Positions 19,174-26,252 of a DNA stretch of 64,000 nt are shown one piece after another. The notes under the pieces were generated by a model that was given only the letters and a program-made list of their open reading frames with translations, was not told the DNA's origin and searched no databases. This stretch comes from Oceanibacterium hippocampi. Its GTDB lineage: Bacteria; Pseudomonadota; Alphaproteobacteria; Sneathiellales; Sneathiellaceae. Location of the stretch: positions 62,001-126,000 of the forward strand of contig NZ_FWFR01000005.1 of the NCBI RefSeq assembly GCF_900172325.1, in the 5' to 3' direction. Within the stretch, counting starts at the first letter, position 1, and each line of letters begins with the position of its first letter. The position numbers and the translations under genes were made by a program.

Positions 19174-19934
19174 CAGTCGCGGAAGTCGGGCATGTCGCGA
19201 TCGAGCATGCGCAGGATCGCGGCGAAGTGGCGGGCCGCCACCTTCGGCATTTCCTCCGCGAACTGCTGCCGCGTCGTGGCGATCACCTCGTCGGACAGCC
19301 GGCGCAGCTTGCCTCCGGTCGAGCGCGCGAGGACCTGGAACATCGCCGCCCGTTCCAGGTAGTAGAGATCGTTGAAGGCCTCCGCGACGCTTGGCCCGGC
19401 GACCATGACGCCGTGGTTGGCCATGAAGAGGACGCCGCGATTGCCCATCTTCCGGGCCAGCCGTTCGCCTTCGGCCTCGGCCAGCGCGAGGCCGCCATAC
19501 TCGTCGTCATAGGCGATCCGCCCGGCGAAGCTCAGGGCGTTTTGCTCGACCATCTCGAGGCGTCCGTCCTCGAGCAGGGTGAGCGCCGTCGCGTAAGGCA
19601 TGTGGGTGTGCAGCACGCAGGCGGCGCCGGGCACACCCAGATGAACGCGGCTGTGAATGCAGAAGGCGGTGCGCTCGACCTCGTTGTCACCTTCCAGCAC
19701 GGTGCCGTCGGCGTCGCACAGGACGAGCGAGGAGGCGGTCACTTCCGACCAGTGCCAGCCATGCGGGTTGATCAGGAAGCGGCGCCCGTTCAGCGCCCCG
19801 TCCTCGTCCGGCACGACGAGGCTGAAATGGTTGCAGACACCCTCCGAGAGGCCGAGCCGATCGGCCCAGCGGAGCGCCGCCGCGAGTTCGACCCGGCCCC
19901 GCCGCACGATGTCGTCCGTGTTCGTCCCCGTCAT
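19173..19934 (-). CDS. Class II aldolase/adducin family protein
   Basis: A 253-residue zinc-type class II aldolase-fold protein (fuculose-phosphate aldolase group). Zinc ligands are visible in CVLHTHMPYAT (HTH) and in FMANHGVMVAGPS; an acidic residue for catalysis is not certain because the segment before HTH reads FCIHSRVHLG. The substrate strand EGVCNHFSL is conserved. Such stand-alone proteins act on hydroxy-acid or sugar phosphates, or are adducin-like without known reaction. The gene is alone, with its promoter in the 74-bp gap after fliP. Confidence 0.85.
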   Translation of the reverse strand: MTGTNTDDIVRRGRVELAAALRWADRLGLSEGVCNHFSLVVPDEDGALNGRRFLINPHGWHWSEVTASSLVLCDADGTVLEGDNEVERTAFCIHSRVHLGVPGAACVLHTHMPYATALTLLEDGRLEMVEQNALSFAGRIAYDDEYGGLALAEAEGERLARKMGNRGVLFMANHGVMVAGPSVAEAFNDLYYLERAAMFQVLARSTGGKLRRLSDEVIATTRQQFAEEMPKVAARHFAAILRMLDRDMPDFRD

Positions 19935-20008
19935 GCCGCCCTCCGTCGCGCCCGGTTCACTACCCGAGAGTGTTAGGAGTTCGGCCGTCAGCTGGCAAGG
20001 GTTCGGCG

Positions 20009-20773
20009 CTAACCGCCGCTGTAGCTCTGCACGAGGCTTGCCGCGACCAGGTTCCAGCCGTCCACGAGGACGAAGAAGATCAGCTTGAAGGGCAGCGCGA
20101 TCATCACCGGCGGCAGCATCATCATGCCCATCGACATCAGCACCGAGGCGACCACCATGTCGATCACGATGAACGGCACGAACAGCAGGAAGCCGATCTC
20201 GAAGGCGCGGCGCAGCTCGCTGATGACGAAGGCCGGGATCAGCGCCTGCAGCGGCGTGGCGTTCGGATCCTCGAGCGGGCCGGTGCCAGCCAGGTCGAGG
20301 AAGAGCTGGAGATCCTTGTCCCGGACATGGGTCAGCATGAAGGCGCGGACCGGAACGACGACGCGGTTGAACGCCTCCTGTTCGTCGATCTGTTCGTCGA
20401 TCAGCGGCGCAATGCCGCTGTCGTAGGCCTGCTGCAGCGTCGGCGCCATGATGAAGCCGGTGAGGAACAGCGAAAGCGAGATGATCACCACGTTGGGCGG
20501 TGTCGTCTGCACGCCGATCGCGCTCCGCAGCAGCGACAGGACGACGACGATCCGGGTGAACGAGGTCACCATGACGAGTATCGCCGGGGCCAGGCTGAGA
20601 ACCGTGACCAGCGCGACGATCTGGATGATGCGACCGGTAAAGACCCCGCCGGCATCGCCGAGATCGAGACTGAGGCTCTGCGCCGCCGCGGGCGTTGCCG
20701 CGACCAGCAGGGCGAGAAGGGGAAGCAGGCCGCCCGCGCCGCGACCGATCGCCCGCAACGCGACCCCGGTCAC
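20009..20773 (-). CDS. fliP: Flagellar type III export gate protein FliP
   Basis: A 254-residue integral membrane subunit of the FliPQR export gate. It has a cleavable signal sequence (LLPLLALLVAATPAAAQ), then hydrophobic helices with the family motifs FTRIVVVLSLLR, GFIMAP, ISELRRAFEIGFLLFVPF and PFKLIFFVLVDGW. The GTG start at 20773 overlaps the fliO stop (GTGA, 20770-20773), so the pair is coupled. It is the last gene of a minus-strand flagellar block that also holds fliO and two small genes; fliQ and fliR are in the opposite block at 24.1 kb. Confidence 0.95.
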   Translation of the reverse strand: MTGVALRAIGRGAGGLLPLLALLVAATPAAAQSLSLDLGDAGGVFTGRIIQIVALVTVLSLAPAILVMVTSFTRIVVVLSLLRSAIGVQTTPPNVVIISLSLFLTGFIMAPTLQQAYDSGIAPLIDEQIDEQEAFNRVVVPVRAFMLTHVRDKDLQLFLDLAGTGPLEDPNATPLQALIPAFVISELRRAFEIGFLLFVPFIVIDMVVASVLMSMGMMMLPPVMIALPFKLIFFVLVDGWNLVAASLVQSYSGG

Positions 20774-21066
20774 GAGGCGATCTCGCGAATCCTGGCGGGC
20801 TCGGCGCGTGCGATCCCGCTTTCCACGACCAGGTCGTTCTCGCCGCCGATCAGCAGGAGATGCTGGACATCGTCGCGCTGCACGAGGATCAGCCGCCGCT
20901 TGGCGTCGATCGTCGTGACATCGACGACCGAGAGCCGCCTGACGCCGCCCGGGCGGCTGATCCGGGGCGCCATGCCGAACCGTTTCCCGGCCCAGGCAAG
21001 TAGCCCGATCAGCCCGAGCACGACGACCAGGGCGACGAAATACTGAATCAGCGAGATCGCTTCCAT
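20770..21066 (-). CDS. fliO: Flagellar biosynthesis protein FliO
   Basis: A 98-residue protein with one N-terminal membrane helix (IQYFVALVVVLGLIGLLAWA) followed by a basic cytoplasmic domain with RRLSVVDVTTIDAKRRLILVQRDD and HLLLIGG, as in FliO. FliO helps FliP assemble into the export gate. Coupled to fliP by a 4-bp overlap; 11 bp after the upstream small gene. Confidence 0.88.
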   Translation of the reverse strand: MEAISLIQYFVALVVVLGLIGLLAWAGKRFGMAPRISRPGGVRRLSVVDVTTIDAKRRLILVQRDDVQHLLLIGGENDLVVESGIARAEPARIREIAS

Positions 21067-21077
21067 TACCGAACAGC

Positions 21078-21362
21078 TCAGCGAGTGGGGGGATTGATGG
21101 CCTCGAGCCGTTCGGCGAGCGAGTGGGCGCGTGTTTCCAGCGCGCTCGCCAGCGAGTCGAGCGCCGTATAGAGGCTGCCGATCCGCTGCCGGTAGGGGCG
21201 GCGCTCGTCTTCCGGGAGCGTCGCGATCGAATCGTGGAGCGCGGCGGCAAGCCCGTCGAGATCGGAGAGATCGACGCTCTGCTCGAGTTCGAGGGATGCG
21301 CCCGCGCTGTCGAGCCGGTGCTGGAATTCCTGGATCAGGCGTTCTGGCGATTCACTTATCAC
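21078..21362 (-). CDS. Small helical protein in the fliOP operon, function unknown
   Basis: A 94-residue, largely alpha-helical, acidic protein with no membrane segment. It starts with GTG at 21362, overlapping the stop of the FlhB-like gene (GTGA). Length and helical character resemble export chaperones or C-ring accessory proteins of the FliT/FlgN kind, but no signature is clear. Its place between an FlhB-type switch fragment and fliO argues for a role in flagellar export. Confidence 0.6.
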   Translation of the reverse strand: MISESPERLIQEFQHRLDSAGASLELEQSVDLSDLDGLAAALHDSIATLPEDERRPYRQRIGSLYTALDSLASALETRAHSLAERLEAINPPTR

Positions 21363-21667
21363 GGACGGGGCTCCCCGGGTTCGCGGTTCTCGAAGCGGTA
21401 GACATAGGCAAGGATCTCGGCAACGACGGCGAAGGCTTCCAGCGGGATCGGGCTGTCGACGTCGAGCGCCGAGAGCAGGGTGACCAGGTCGGCATCCTCG
21501 CGAACCTTCACGCCGTTGGCGAAGGCGATCTCCAAGATCTGCTCGGCGACGCTGCCCCGGCCCGCCGCGACCACGCTCGGCGTGTCACTTTGCCGCGGAT
21601 CGAAGGCGATGGCGGCGGCGCGCAGGCGGTCGCGACTGTTCGAAGGATCGGCCAAGGCTTGTTCCAC
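21359..21667 (-). CDS. FlhB C-terminal-domain paralogue (FhlX/FlhX-like export switch protein)
   Basis: A 102-residue soluble protein matching only the cytoplasmic C-terminal domain of FlhB/YscU: VVAAGRGSVAEQILEIAFANGVKVREDADLV and the last helix PLEAFAVVAEILAYVYRFE parallel GQDLVALRIRKLAEENDVPIVE and EVISYIYGLR of the complete FlhB at 25.1 kb. The autocleavage NPTH motif and the membrane domain are absent. Such fragments can replace the C-terminal FlhB half in some bacteria. First gene of the minus-strand fliOP block, with a CtrA-like box 53 bp upstream. Confidence 0.75.
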   Translation of the reverse strand: MEQALADPSNSRDRLRAAAIAFDPRQSDTPSVVAAGRGSVAEQILEIAFANGVKVREDADLVTLLSALDVDSPIPLEAFAVVAEILAYVYRFENREPGEPRP

Positions 21668-22111
21668 CGGTTGCCGGACGGCTTGCCCGGCGTCTGCGGC
21701 GATTCTCCTGTCCTTATGCTTAACAAAGCGTTAGCGGGCGATATTGGCGCGGCAGATTGGCCGGGGAGGGGATTTCAGCGGCCCTTTCTGGCCGTATTCG
21801 CTATTGCAAAGCAAGAATATTGCAATTGCGAGGGCAGCCCCCAAATCATCCTTGTCAGGGCGCTGTCCAGACTCTAGGTTCTGGCCACGGCTCGGCGCCG
21901 GTTATCGGCGCTTCCCATCATCCTCGGCGCGCGTGGTTCCCTCGCCCTGTCGGCGATATCCAGGCAACACACGCACTGGCGACCGTTTCGCCACCGTCCG
22001 ACCGGCCCCAATCAGGCCGACTGTTCTGGCTGGCAGGAGTTGTGCGGCACCGTCCACGCAGCGACGCCCGCGTCCACGCTATTTTGCGTAATGAATTGAA
22101 AGGAGACCAAT
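21668..22111. other. Divergent intergenic region between the fliOP block and the PfpI-like gene
   Basis: A 444-bp gap with no supported gene. It holds the CtrA-like box at 21720-21734 and, near 21805-21835, two copies of TTGCAA in an AT-richer patch. A promoter for the PfpI-like gene must lie here; none was clear. Confidence 0.4.
21720..21734 (-). promoter_or_regulatory. Candidate CtrA binding site (TTAA-N7-TTAG)
   Basis: TTAA-CAAAGCG-TTAG matches the CtrA consensus TTAA-N7-TTAA at seven of eight fixed bases. It lies 53 bp before the first gene of the fliOP block. CckA, the kinase that feeds CtrA, is encoded 4.5 kb away. A short motif like this can arise by chance. Confidence 0.45.
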
Positions 22112-22684
22112 ATGGAGGAGCAGGTCAAAGCGCTCACCGGTAAGAACATCGCTTTACTCGTGGCCAACGGCTTCGAAGAGGCCGAGATGACGTCGCTGCA
22201 GAAGGCGCTGATCGTTGCCGGCGCGAAAGTCGCGATCGTTTCGCCCGAGAAGGGCATCGTCAACAGCTGGCACGATGGGACCTGGGGCCATTTCTTCCCG
22301 GTCAACGCCTTCCTGCCCGAAGCGATGTCGCATCATTTCGACGGCGTCGTCGTTCCCGGTGGCAGCCGCCATGTCGAGCGACTGAGCAACAACCCGCAGA
22401 CCACCCGTTTCCTGAACGGCTTCATGCTGGACGACAAGCCGGTCGCGCTGCATGACGCCGCGGCGCTGGTCGCCAACGGCGGGCTGGCCGACGGCCGCAC
22501 CGTGGCGGCGACCGAGGATGTCTCGGGTGCCCTGATCCGCGAAGGCGCGAAGGTCGCGGACGAGCCCGTGCATGTCGACGGCCGGCTGCTTTCGGCGTTC
22601 GGCGAGGAGACGATGGGGCAGTTCGTGAGCGAGCTTCTCAGCCTTCTCGAGGGCGAAGCGGCGAAGCTCGGCGAGGCCGCCTGA
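22112..22684 (+). CDS. DJ-1/PfpI-like protein without the catalytic cysteine
   Basis: A 190-residue class I glutamine-amidotransferase-like fold (DJ-1/PfpI superfamily). The N-terminal IALLVANGFEEAEM keeps the conserved Glu, and GVVVPGGSRHVERL is typical. Where thiol-type members have a Cys-His elbow, this protein reads VALHDAAAL (residues 111-119), and it contains no Cys at all. The arrangement resembles the C-terminal PfpI-like domain of large catalases, which is also Cys-less, so it is probably not a protease, deglycase or chaperone of the usual kind. AAGGAGA stands 6 nt before the ATG, a strong ribosome site. Monocistronic, ended by the hairpin at 22720. Confidence 0.82.
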   Translation: MEEQVKALTGKNIALLVANGFEEAEMTSLQKALIVAGAKVAIVSPEKGIVNSWHDGTWGHFFPVNAFLPEAMSHHFDGVVVPGGSRHVERLSNNPQTTRFLNGFMLDDKPVALHDAAALVANGGLADGRTVAATEDVSGALIREGAKVADEPVHVDGRLLSAFGEETMGQFVSELLSLLEGEAAKLGEAA

Positions 22685-22719
22685 GAAGATACCTGACAGG
22701 CACCGCCTGGCGGGTTACG

Positions 22720-22746
22720 GGGGCATCCGGTCGGATGCCCCTTTTT
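22720..22746 (+). terminator. Intrinsic terminator
   Basis: GGGGCATCC (22720-22728), loop GGTC, GGATGCCCC (22733-22741) and five T. It ends the PfpI-like gene and separates it from the flgB operon. Confidence 0.9.
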
Positions 22747-22859
22747 CGTTTCCGCGGTTGCCGGCCGGGCGATGCGGCGGATAGCGAAAATTTTACCGAT
22801 TGTTAACCCGAACGGCCGATCATTAAGAAAGCGTATCAAGCGCGCGGGAAGGCCGCCCG

Positions 22860-23267
22860 ATGAACCTGAACGACATACCGATATTCGCCGCCCTGCAGAA
22901 ACGCATGGCCTGGCTGTCCGCCAGACATGACGTGCTCGCGCAGAATGTCGCCAATGCGGACACCCCGAACTACCGCCCGAAGGATCTGGTGGAGCCGTCC
23001 TTCGCCGAGCTGGTGAAGGGCCCGGAGACCGGCAAGGTCACGCTGCGCGCGACCCAGGCCGGGCATATCCCGGGCGGCGGGGCCGGGCACGATTTCGGGA
23101 CCGGCGCGGTCTCGTCCGGCTACGAGACCGCGCCGTCGGGCAATTCGGTCGTGCTCGAGGAGCAGCTCATCAAGGTCGCCGAGACCCAGGCCGAGCATCA
23201 GCTTTCGGCAAACCTCTATCGCAAGCATGTCGAGATGATCCGCATCGCTCTCGGCCGGCGCGGCTAG
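22860..23267 (+). CDS. flgB: Flagellar proximal rod protein FlgB
   Basis: A 135-residue rod subunit exported through the flagellar type III system. The N-terminal motif HDVLAQNVANADTPNYRPKD is diagnostic for the FlgB/FlgC rod family, and the C-terminal helix (AEHQLSANLYRKHVEMIRIA) is also typical. GGAAGG precedes the ATG. First gene of a tight operon flgB-flgC-fliE-fliQ-fliR-flhB-cckA. Just upstream are TTAACC and another TTAA, spaced 16 bp, which is not a canonical CtrA box. Confidence 0.95.
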   Translation: MNLNDIPIFAALQKRMAWLSARHDVLAQNVANADTPNYRPKDLVEPSFAELVKGPETGKVTLRATQAGHIPGGGAGHDFGTGAVSSGYETAPSGNSVVLEEQLIKVAETQAEHQLSANLYRKHVEMIRIALGRRG

Positions 23268-23285
23268 CAGTAACGGGGACCAGTC

Positions 23286-23693
23286 ATGGACTTCTCCAAG
23301 ACCCTGATGATCTCGGCCTCGGGCATGAAAGCCCAGAGCGAGCGCATGCGCGTCATCGCCGAGAACGTCGCCAACAAGGATTCGCTGGCCAAGACGCCGG
23401 GCGAGAATCCCTATCGTCGCAAGGTCGTGGTGTTCAAGAACGCGCTCGACCGCGAACTCGGCGTCTCGCGCGTCGAGGTCGCGAAGGTCACCCGCGACCG
23501 CAGCGATTTCGGCCTCGAATACCGCCCCGGTCACCCGGCCGCCGACGAGAACGGCTATGTCCGCACGCCGAACGTCCACGGCCTGATCGAGATGATCGAC
23601 ATGAAGGAAGCCCAGCGGTCCTACGAGGCCAATCTCAACCTGATCGACGCCGCCAAGGCGATGCTCATGAAGACGATCGAGATCCTGAGATAG
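23286..23693 (+). CDS. flgC: Flagellar proximal rod protein FlgC
   Basis: A 135-residue rod subunit. ISASGMKAQSERMRVIAENVANKDS at the N-terminus and EMIDMKEAQRSYEANLNLIDAAKAM at the C-terminus are hallmarks of FlgC; Asn-Val replaces the commoner N-x-A-N order only slightly. It assembles with FlgB and FliE at the base of the rod. Starts 18 bp after flgB. Confidence 0.95.
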   Translation: MDFSKTLMISASGMKAQSERMRVIAENVANKDSLAKTPGENPYRRKVVVFKNALDRELGVSRVEVAKVTRDRSDFGLEYRPGHPAADENGYVRTPNVHGLIEMIDMKEAQRSYEANLNLIDAAKAMLMKTIEILR

Positions 23694-23715
23694 GCCCGAG
23701 CAAGGAAACAGCGTC

Positions 23716-24045
23716 ATGGAAAGCAGTGCCGTCAATGCCGCCCTGGCTTATGCCCGGGCGATTTCGAATGCCGAGAACGCCGGCAACATTCCCGGCGACG
23801 ACCTGGCCACCGACGCGGCCGGCGCCGGCGGGAGCTTCGCCTCGCTGCTGCAGGACGCCGGCAAGGACATGGTGGCCGGCGGGCAGACGTCGGAAGAGTT
23901 GAGCTTGCGCGCCGTCGCCCGCGATGCCAACGTCGCCGACGTGGTGGCCGCGGTCAGCAATGCCGAGGTCACCCTGGAAACCGTGGTCACCGTCCGCGAC
24001 CGCATCATCCAGGCCTACCAGGACATCATCAAGATGCCGATCTGA
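23716..24045 (+). CDS. fliE: Flagellar hook-basal body protein FliE
   Basis: A 109-residue adapter joining the MS ring to the rod. The family C-terminus is clear: VVAAVSNAEVTLETVVTVRDRIIQAYQDIIKMPI covers about residues 75-109. The N-terminal half is low-complexity and Ala/Gly rich. Located 22 bp after flgC, in the usual alphaproteobacterial order. Confidence 0.94.
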   Translation: MESSAVNAALAYARAISNAENAGNIPGDDLATDAAGAGGSFASLLQDAGKDMVAGGQTSEELSLRAVARDANVADVVAAVSNAEVTLETVVTVRDRIIQAYQDIIKMPI

Positions 24046-24069
24046 CGGGATCGGCGGTCGAGCGGGACC

Positions 24070-24333
24070 ATGAACGAGGCGGACGTCATCGACATTTCGC
24101 GCGAGGCGATCTGGGTGCTGCTGAAGGTGGCGGGCCCGGTGATGGTCATCGCGCTGCTGGTCGGTCTCGCCATCTCGCTGATCCAGGCGCTGACCCAGGT
24201 CCAGGAAATGACGCTCGCCTTCGTGCCGAAGATCCTCGCGATCTTCGTCTCGATCATCGTCCTGATGCCGTTCATGATCGCCACCCTGACCGCGTTCATG
24301 GAGCAGATCGCCCAACGCATCGCCGCGCTTTGA
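24070..24333 (+). CDS. fliQ: Flagellar export gate protein FliQ
   Basis: An 87-residue membrane protein with two helices (VLLKVAGPVMVIALLVGLAI and ILAIFVSIIVLMPFMIATL) joined by the motif SLIQALTQVQEMTLAFVPK. It packs around FliP and FliR in the export gate. Between fliE and fliR as usual. Confidence 0.95.
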   Translation: MNEADVIDISREAIWVLLKVAGPVMVIALLVGLAISLIQALTQVQEMTLAFVPKILAIFVSIIVLMPFMIATLTAFMEQIAQRIAAL

Positions 24334-24353
24334 GCGGCCGGGGCTGAACGCGC

Positions 24354-25115
24354 ATGCTGCAACAGCTGCTGCCGGCCGGGGTCTTCGCCTTCTTCATCGT
24401 CTTCGCCCGCATCGGCTCGGCCTTCATGGTCGTGCCGGGCTTCAGCGAGGGTTTCGTGCCGCCGCGCGTCCGGCTGGTCATCGCCATCGGCGTCAGCCTG
24501 CTCGTCCTGCCGCTCGTGGTCACCACCCTGCCGGCGCTGCCGTCGTCACCGGCCGAACTGGCGCTGGTGATCGGCGGAGAGATCCTGATCGGCCTGCTGA
24601 TCGGCGGCGTCGCCCGGCTGGCGATCAGCGGCCTGCACACCGCCGGCATGATCATCGCCCACCTGTCGAGCCTCGCCGCGGCGCAGTTCTTCGACCCGGC
24701 GCAGCAGACCCAGGGGGCGCTGGTCGGCAGCTTCCTGACCCTGATCGGCCTCGTCCTGATCTTCGTCACCGACATGCACCACCTGTTCATCATGGGCGCC
24801 GCCGAAAGCTACCGGACCTTCCCGCCGGCGGCCCTGCCGGCGATGGGCGACTTCGCCGGGCTGGCGAGCGACCTCGTGGCCGGGTCCTTCCGGCTCGGCG
24901 TGCAGATCTCCGCGCCCTTCATCGTCTACGGGTTGACGCTCTATATCGGCGCCGGCCTGATCAATCGCCTGATGCCGCAGGTTCAGGTATTCTTCGTCAT
25001 GATGCCGCTGCAGATCGCGCTCGCCTTCCTCGTGCTCTCGGTTACCCTCGGCGCGATCGGGATGTGGTTCATCGACTACTACCGGGACGCGCTCGGCCTT
25101 CTGACGGGGTTGTAA
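24354..25115 (+). CDS. fliR: Flagellar export gate protein FliR
   Basis: A 253-residue integral membrane protein with about six helices, full length for FliR. Typical pieces are FARIGSAFMVVPGFSEGFVP, RLVIAIGVSLLVLPLV and NRLMPQVQVFFVMMPLQIAL. It forms the export gate with FliP and FliQ. Stops 4 bp before flhB. Confidence 0.94.
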   Translation: MLQQLLPAGVFAFFIVFARIGSAFMVVPGFSEGFVPPRVRLVIAIGVSLLVLPLVVTTLPALPSSPAELALVIGGEILIGLLIGGVARLAISGLHTAGMIIAHLSSLAAAQFFDPAQQTQGALVGSFLTLIGLVLIFVTDMHHLFIMGAAESYRTFPPAALPAMGDFAGLASDLVAGSFRLGVQISAPFIVYGLTLYIGAGLINRLMPQVQVFFVMMPLQIALAFLVLSVTLGAIGMWFIDYYRDALGLLTGL

Positions 25116-25119
25116 GGCG

Positions 25120-26205
25120 ATGGCCGACGAAGACCAGTCACAGAAAACAGAAGAGCCGACAGCCAAGAAGCTCGAGGATGCCTTCAAGAAGGGGCAGGTC
25201 GCGAAGAGCCAGGAGGTCGGCCATTTCTTCATGACCGCGGGGATCGCGCTCGCCGTCCTGACGGTCGCCGCCGGCGCCGGCGGCGATCTCGCCCGTTCGC
25301 TCTCGATCTTCGTCGAATCGCCGCATCTCTTCGACACCGACAGCGGCATCCTGCAGGCCGCCTTCGCCGATCTCGGGCTCAACCTGGCGCTGACGATGGC
25401 CCCGGTGCTCGGCATCCTGATCCTCGCCGCGCTGATCGGCAACGTGATCCAGCATCGCCCCTTCGTCTCGCTGGAGCGGATCAAGCCGAAGTTCAGCAAG
25501 ATCTCCCTGATCGAGGGAATCAAACGACAATTCTCCCTGAAGGCGCTTGTCGAGTTCCTCAAGGGCCTGGGCAAGCTCACCCTCGTCGGCGCCGTCGCGG
25601 TGACGCTCATCTGGCCCCAGATGGACCGTCTGCCGCTCATCGTCAGCTACGATCCGAGCGACATCCTCGAACTCGTCCAGCGGCTGTCGCTGCTCATGCT
25701 GTCCGGGGTCGCCGCGGTCATGGCGGTGATCGCCGGCCTCGATTTCCTGTACCAGAGGTACAGCCACATCAAGGGCCTCAAGATGTCGCGGCAGGAGATC
25801 AAGGACGAGTACAAGGACGCCGAGGGCGATCCACTGATCAAGGCCAAGCTCCGCCAGCTGCGCATGGAGCGCTCGCGCCGGCGCATGATGGCGGCGGTGC
25901 CGACGGCCGACGTGGTGATCACCAACCCGACCCATTTCGCCGTCGCCCTGAAATATGACGGCGGCAAGATGAACGCGCCGAAGGTCGTCGCCAAGGGCCA
26001 GGACCTGGTCGCGCTCCGCATCCGCAAGCTCGCCGAGGAAAACGACGTGCCGATCGTCGAGAACCCGCCGCTCGCCCGGGCGCTGCACGCGACCGCCGAT
26101 CTTGACAGGGAAATTCCGGTCGAACATTACAAGGCGGTCGCCGAGGTCATCAGCTACATCTACGGCTTGCGCAAGAAGCAGGGCACCCGGCGGCCGGTGC
26201 AATAG
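25120..26205 (+). CDS. flhB: Flagellar export switch protein FlhB
   Basis: A 361-residue protein: basic N-terminus (DQSQKTEEPTAKKLEDAFKK), four membrane helices, then the cytoplasmic domain with the autocleavage site NPTH at residues 269-272 (DVVITNPTHFAVALKYD). It switches export from rod/hook to filament substrates. A second copy of only the C-terminal domain is encoded at 21359-21667. The motif SRQEIKDEYKDAEGDP upstream of the cleavage site is intact. Confidence 0.96.
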   Translation: MADEDQSQKTEEPTAKKLEDAFKKGQVAKSQEVGHFFMTAGIALAVLTVAAGAGGDLARSLSIFVESPHLFDTDSGILQAAFADLGLNLALTMAPVLGILILAALIGNVIQHRPFVSLERIKPKFSKISLIEGIKRQFSLKALVEFLKGLGKLTLVGAVAVTLIWPQMDRLPLIVSYDPSDILELVQRLSLLMLSGVAAVMAVIAGLDFLYQRYSHIKGLKMSRQEIKDEYKDAEGDPLIKAKLRQLRMERSRRRMMAAVPTADVVITNPTHFAVALKYDGGKMNAPKVVAKGQDLVALRIRKLAEENDVPIVENPPLARALHATADLDREIPVEHYKAVAEVISYIYGLRKKQGTRRPVQ

Positions 26206-26252
26206 CCGATGAGCCGATATCGCGCGGGGCGCAGGCGTCAGGGGATGGCCGG

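Noticed and set aside
22803-22826. CtrA site before flgB
   Set aside because: The two TTAA elements are 16 bp apart rather than 7, so only a half-site is supported.
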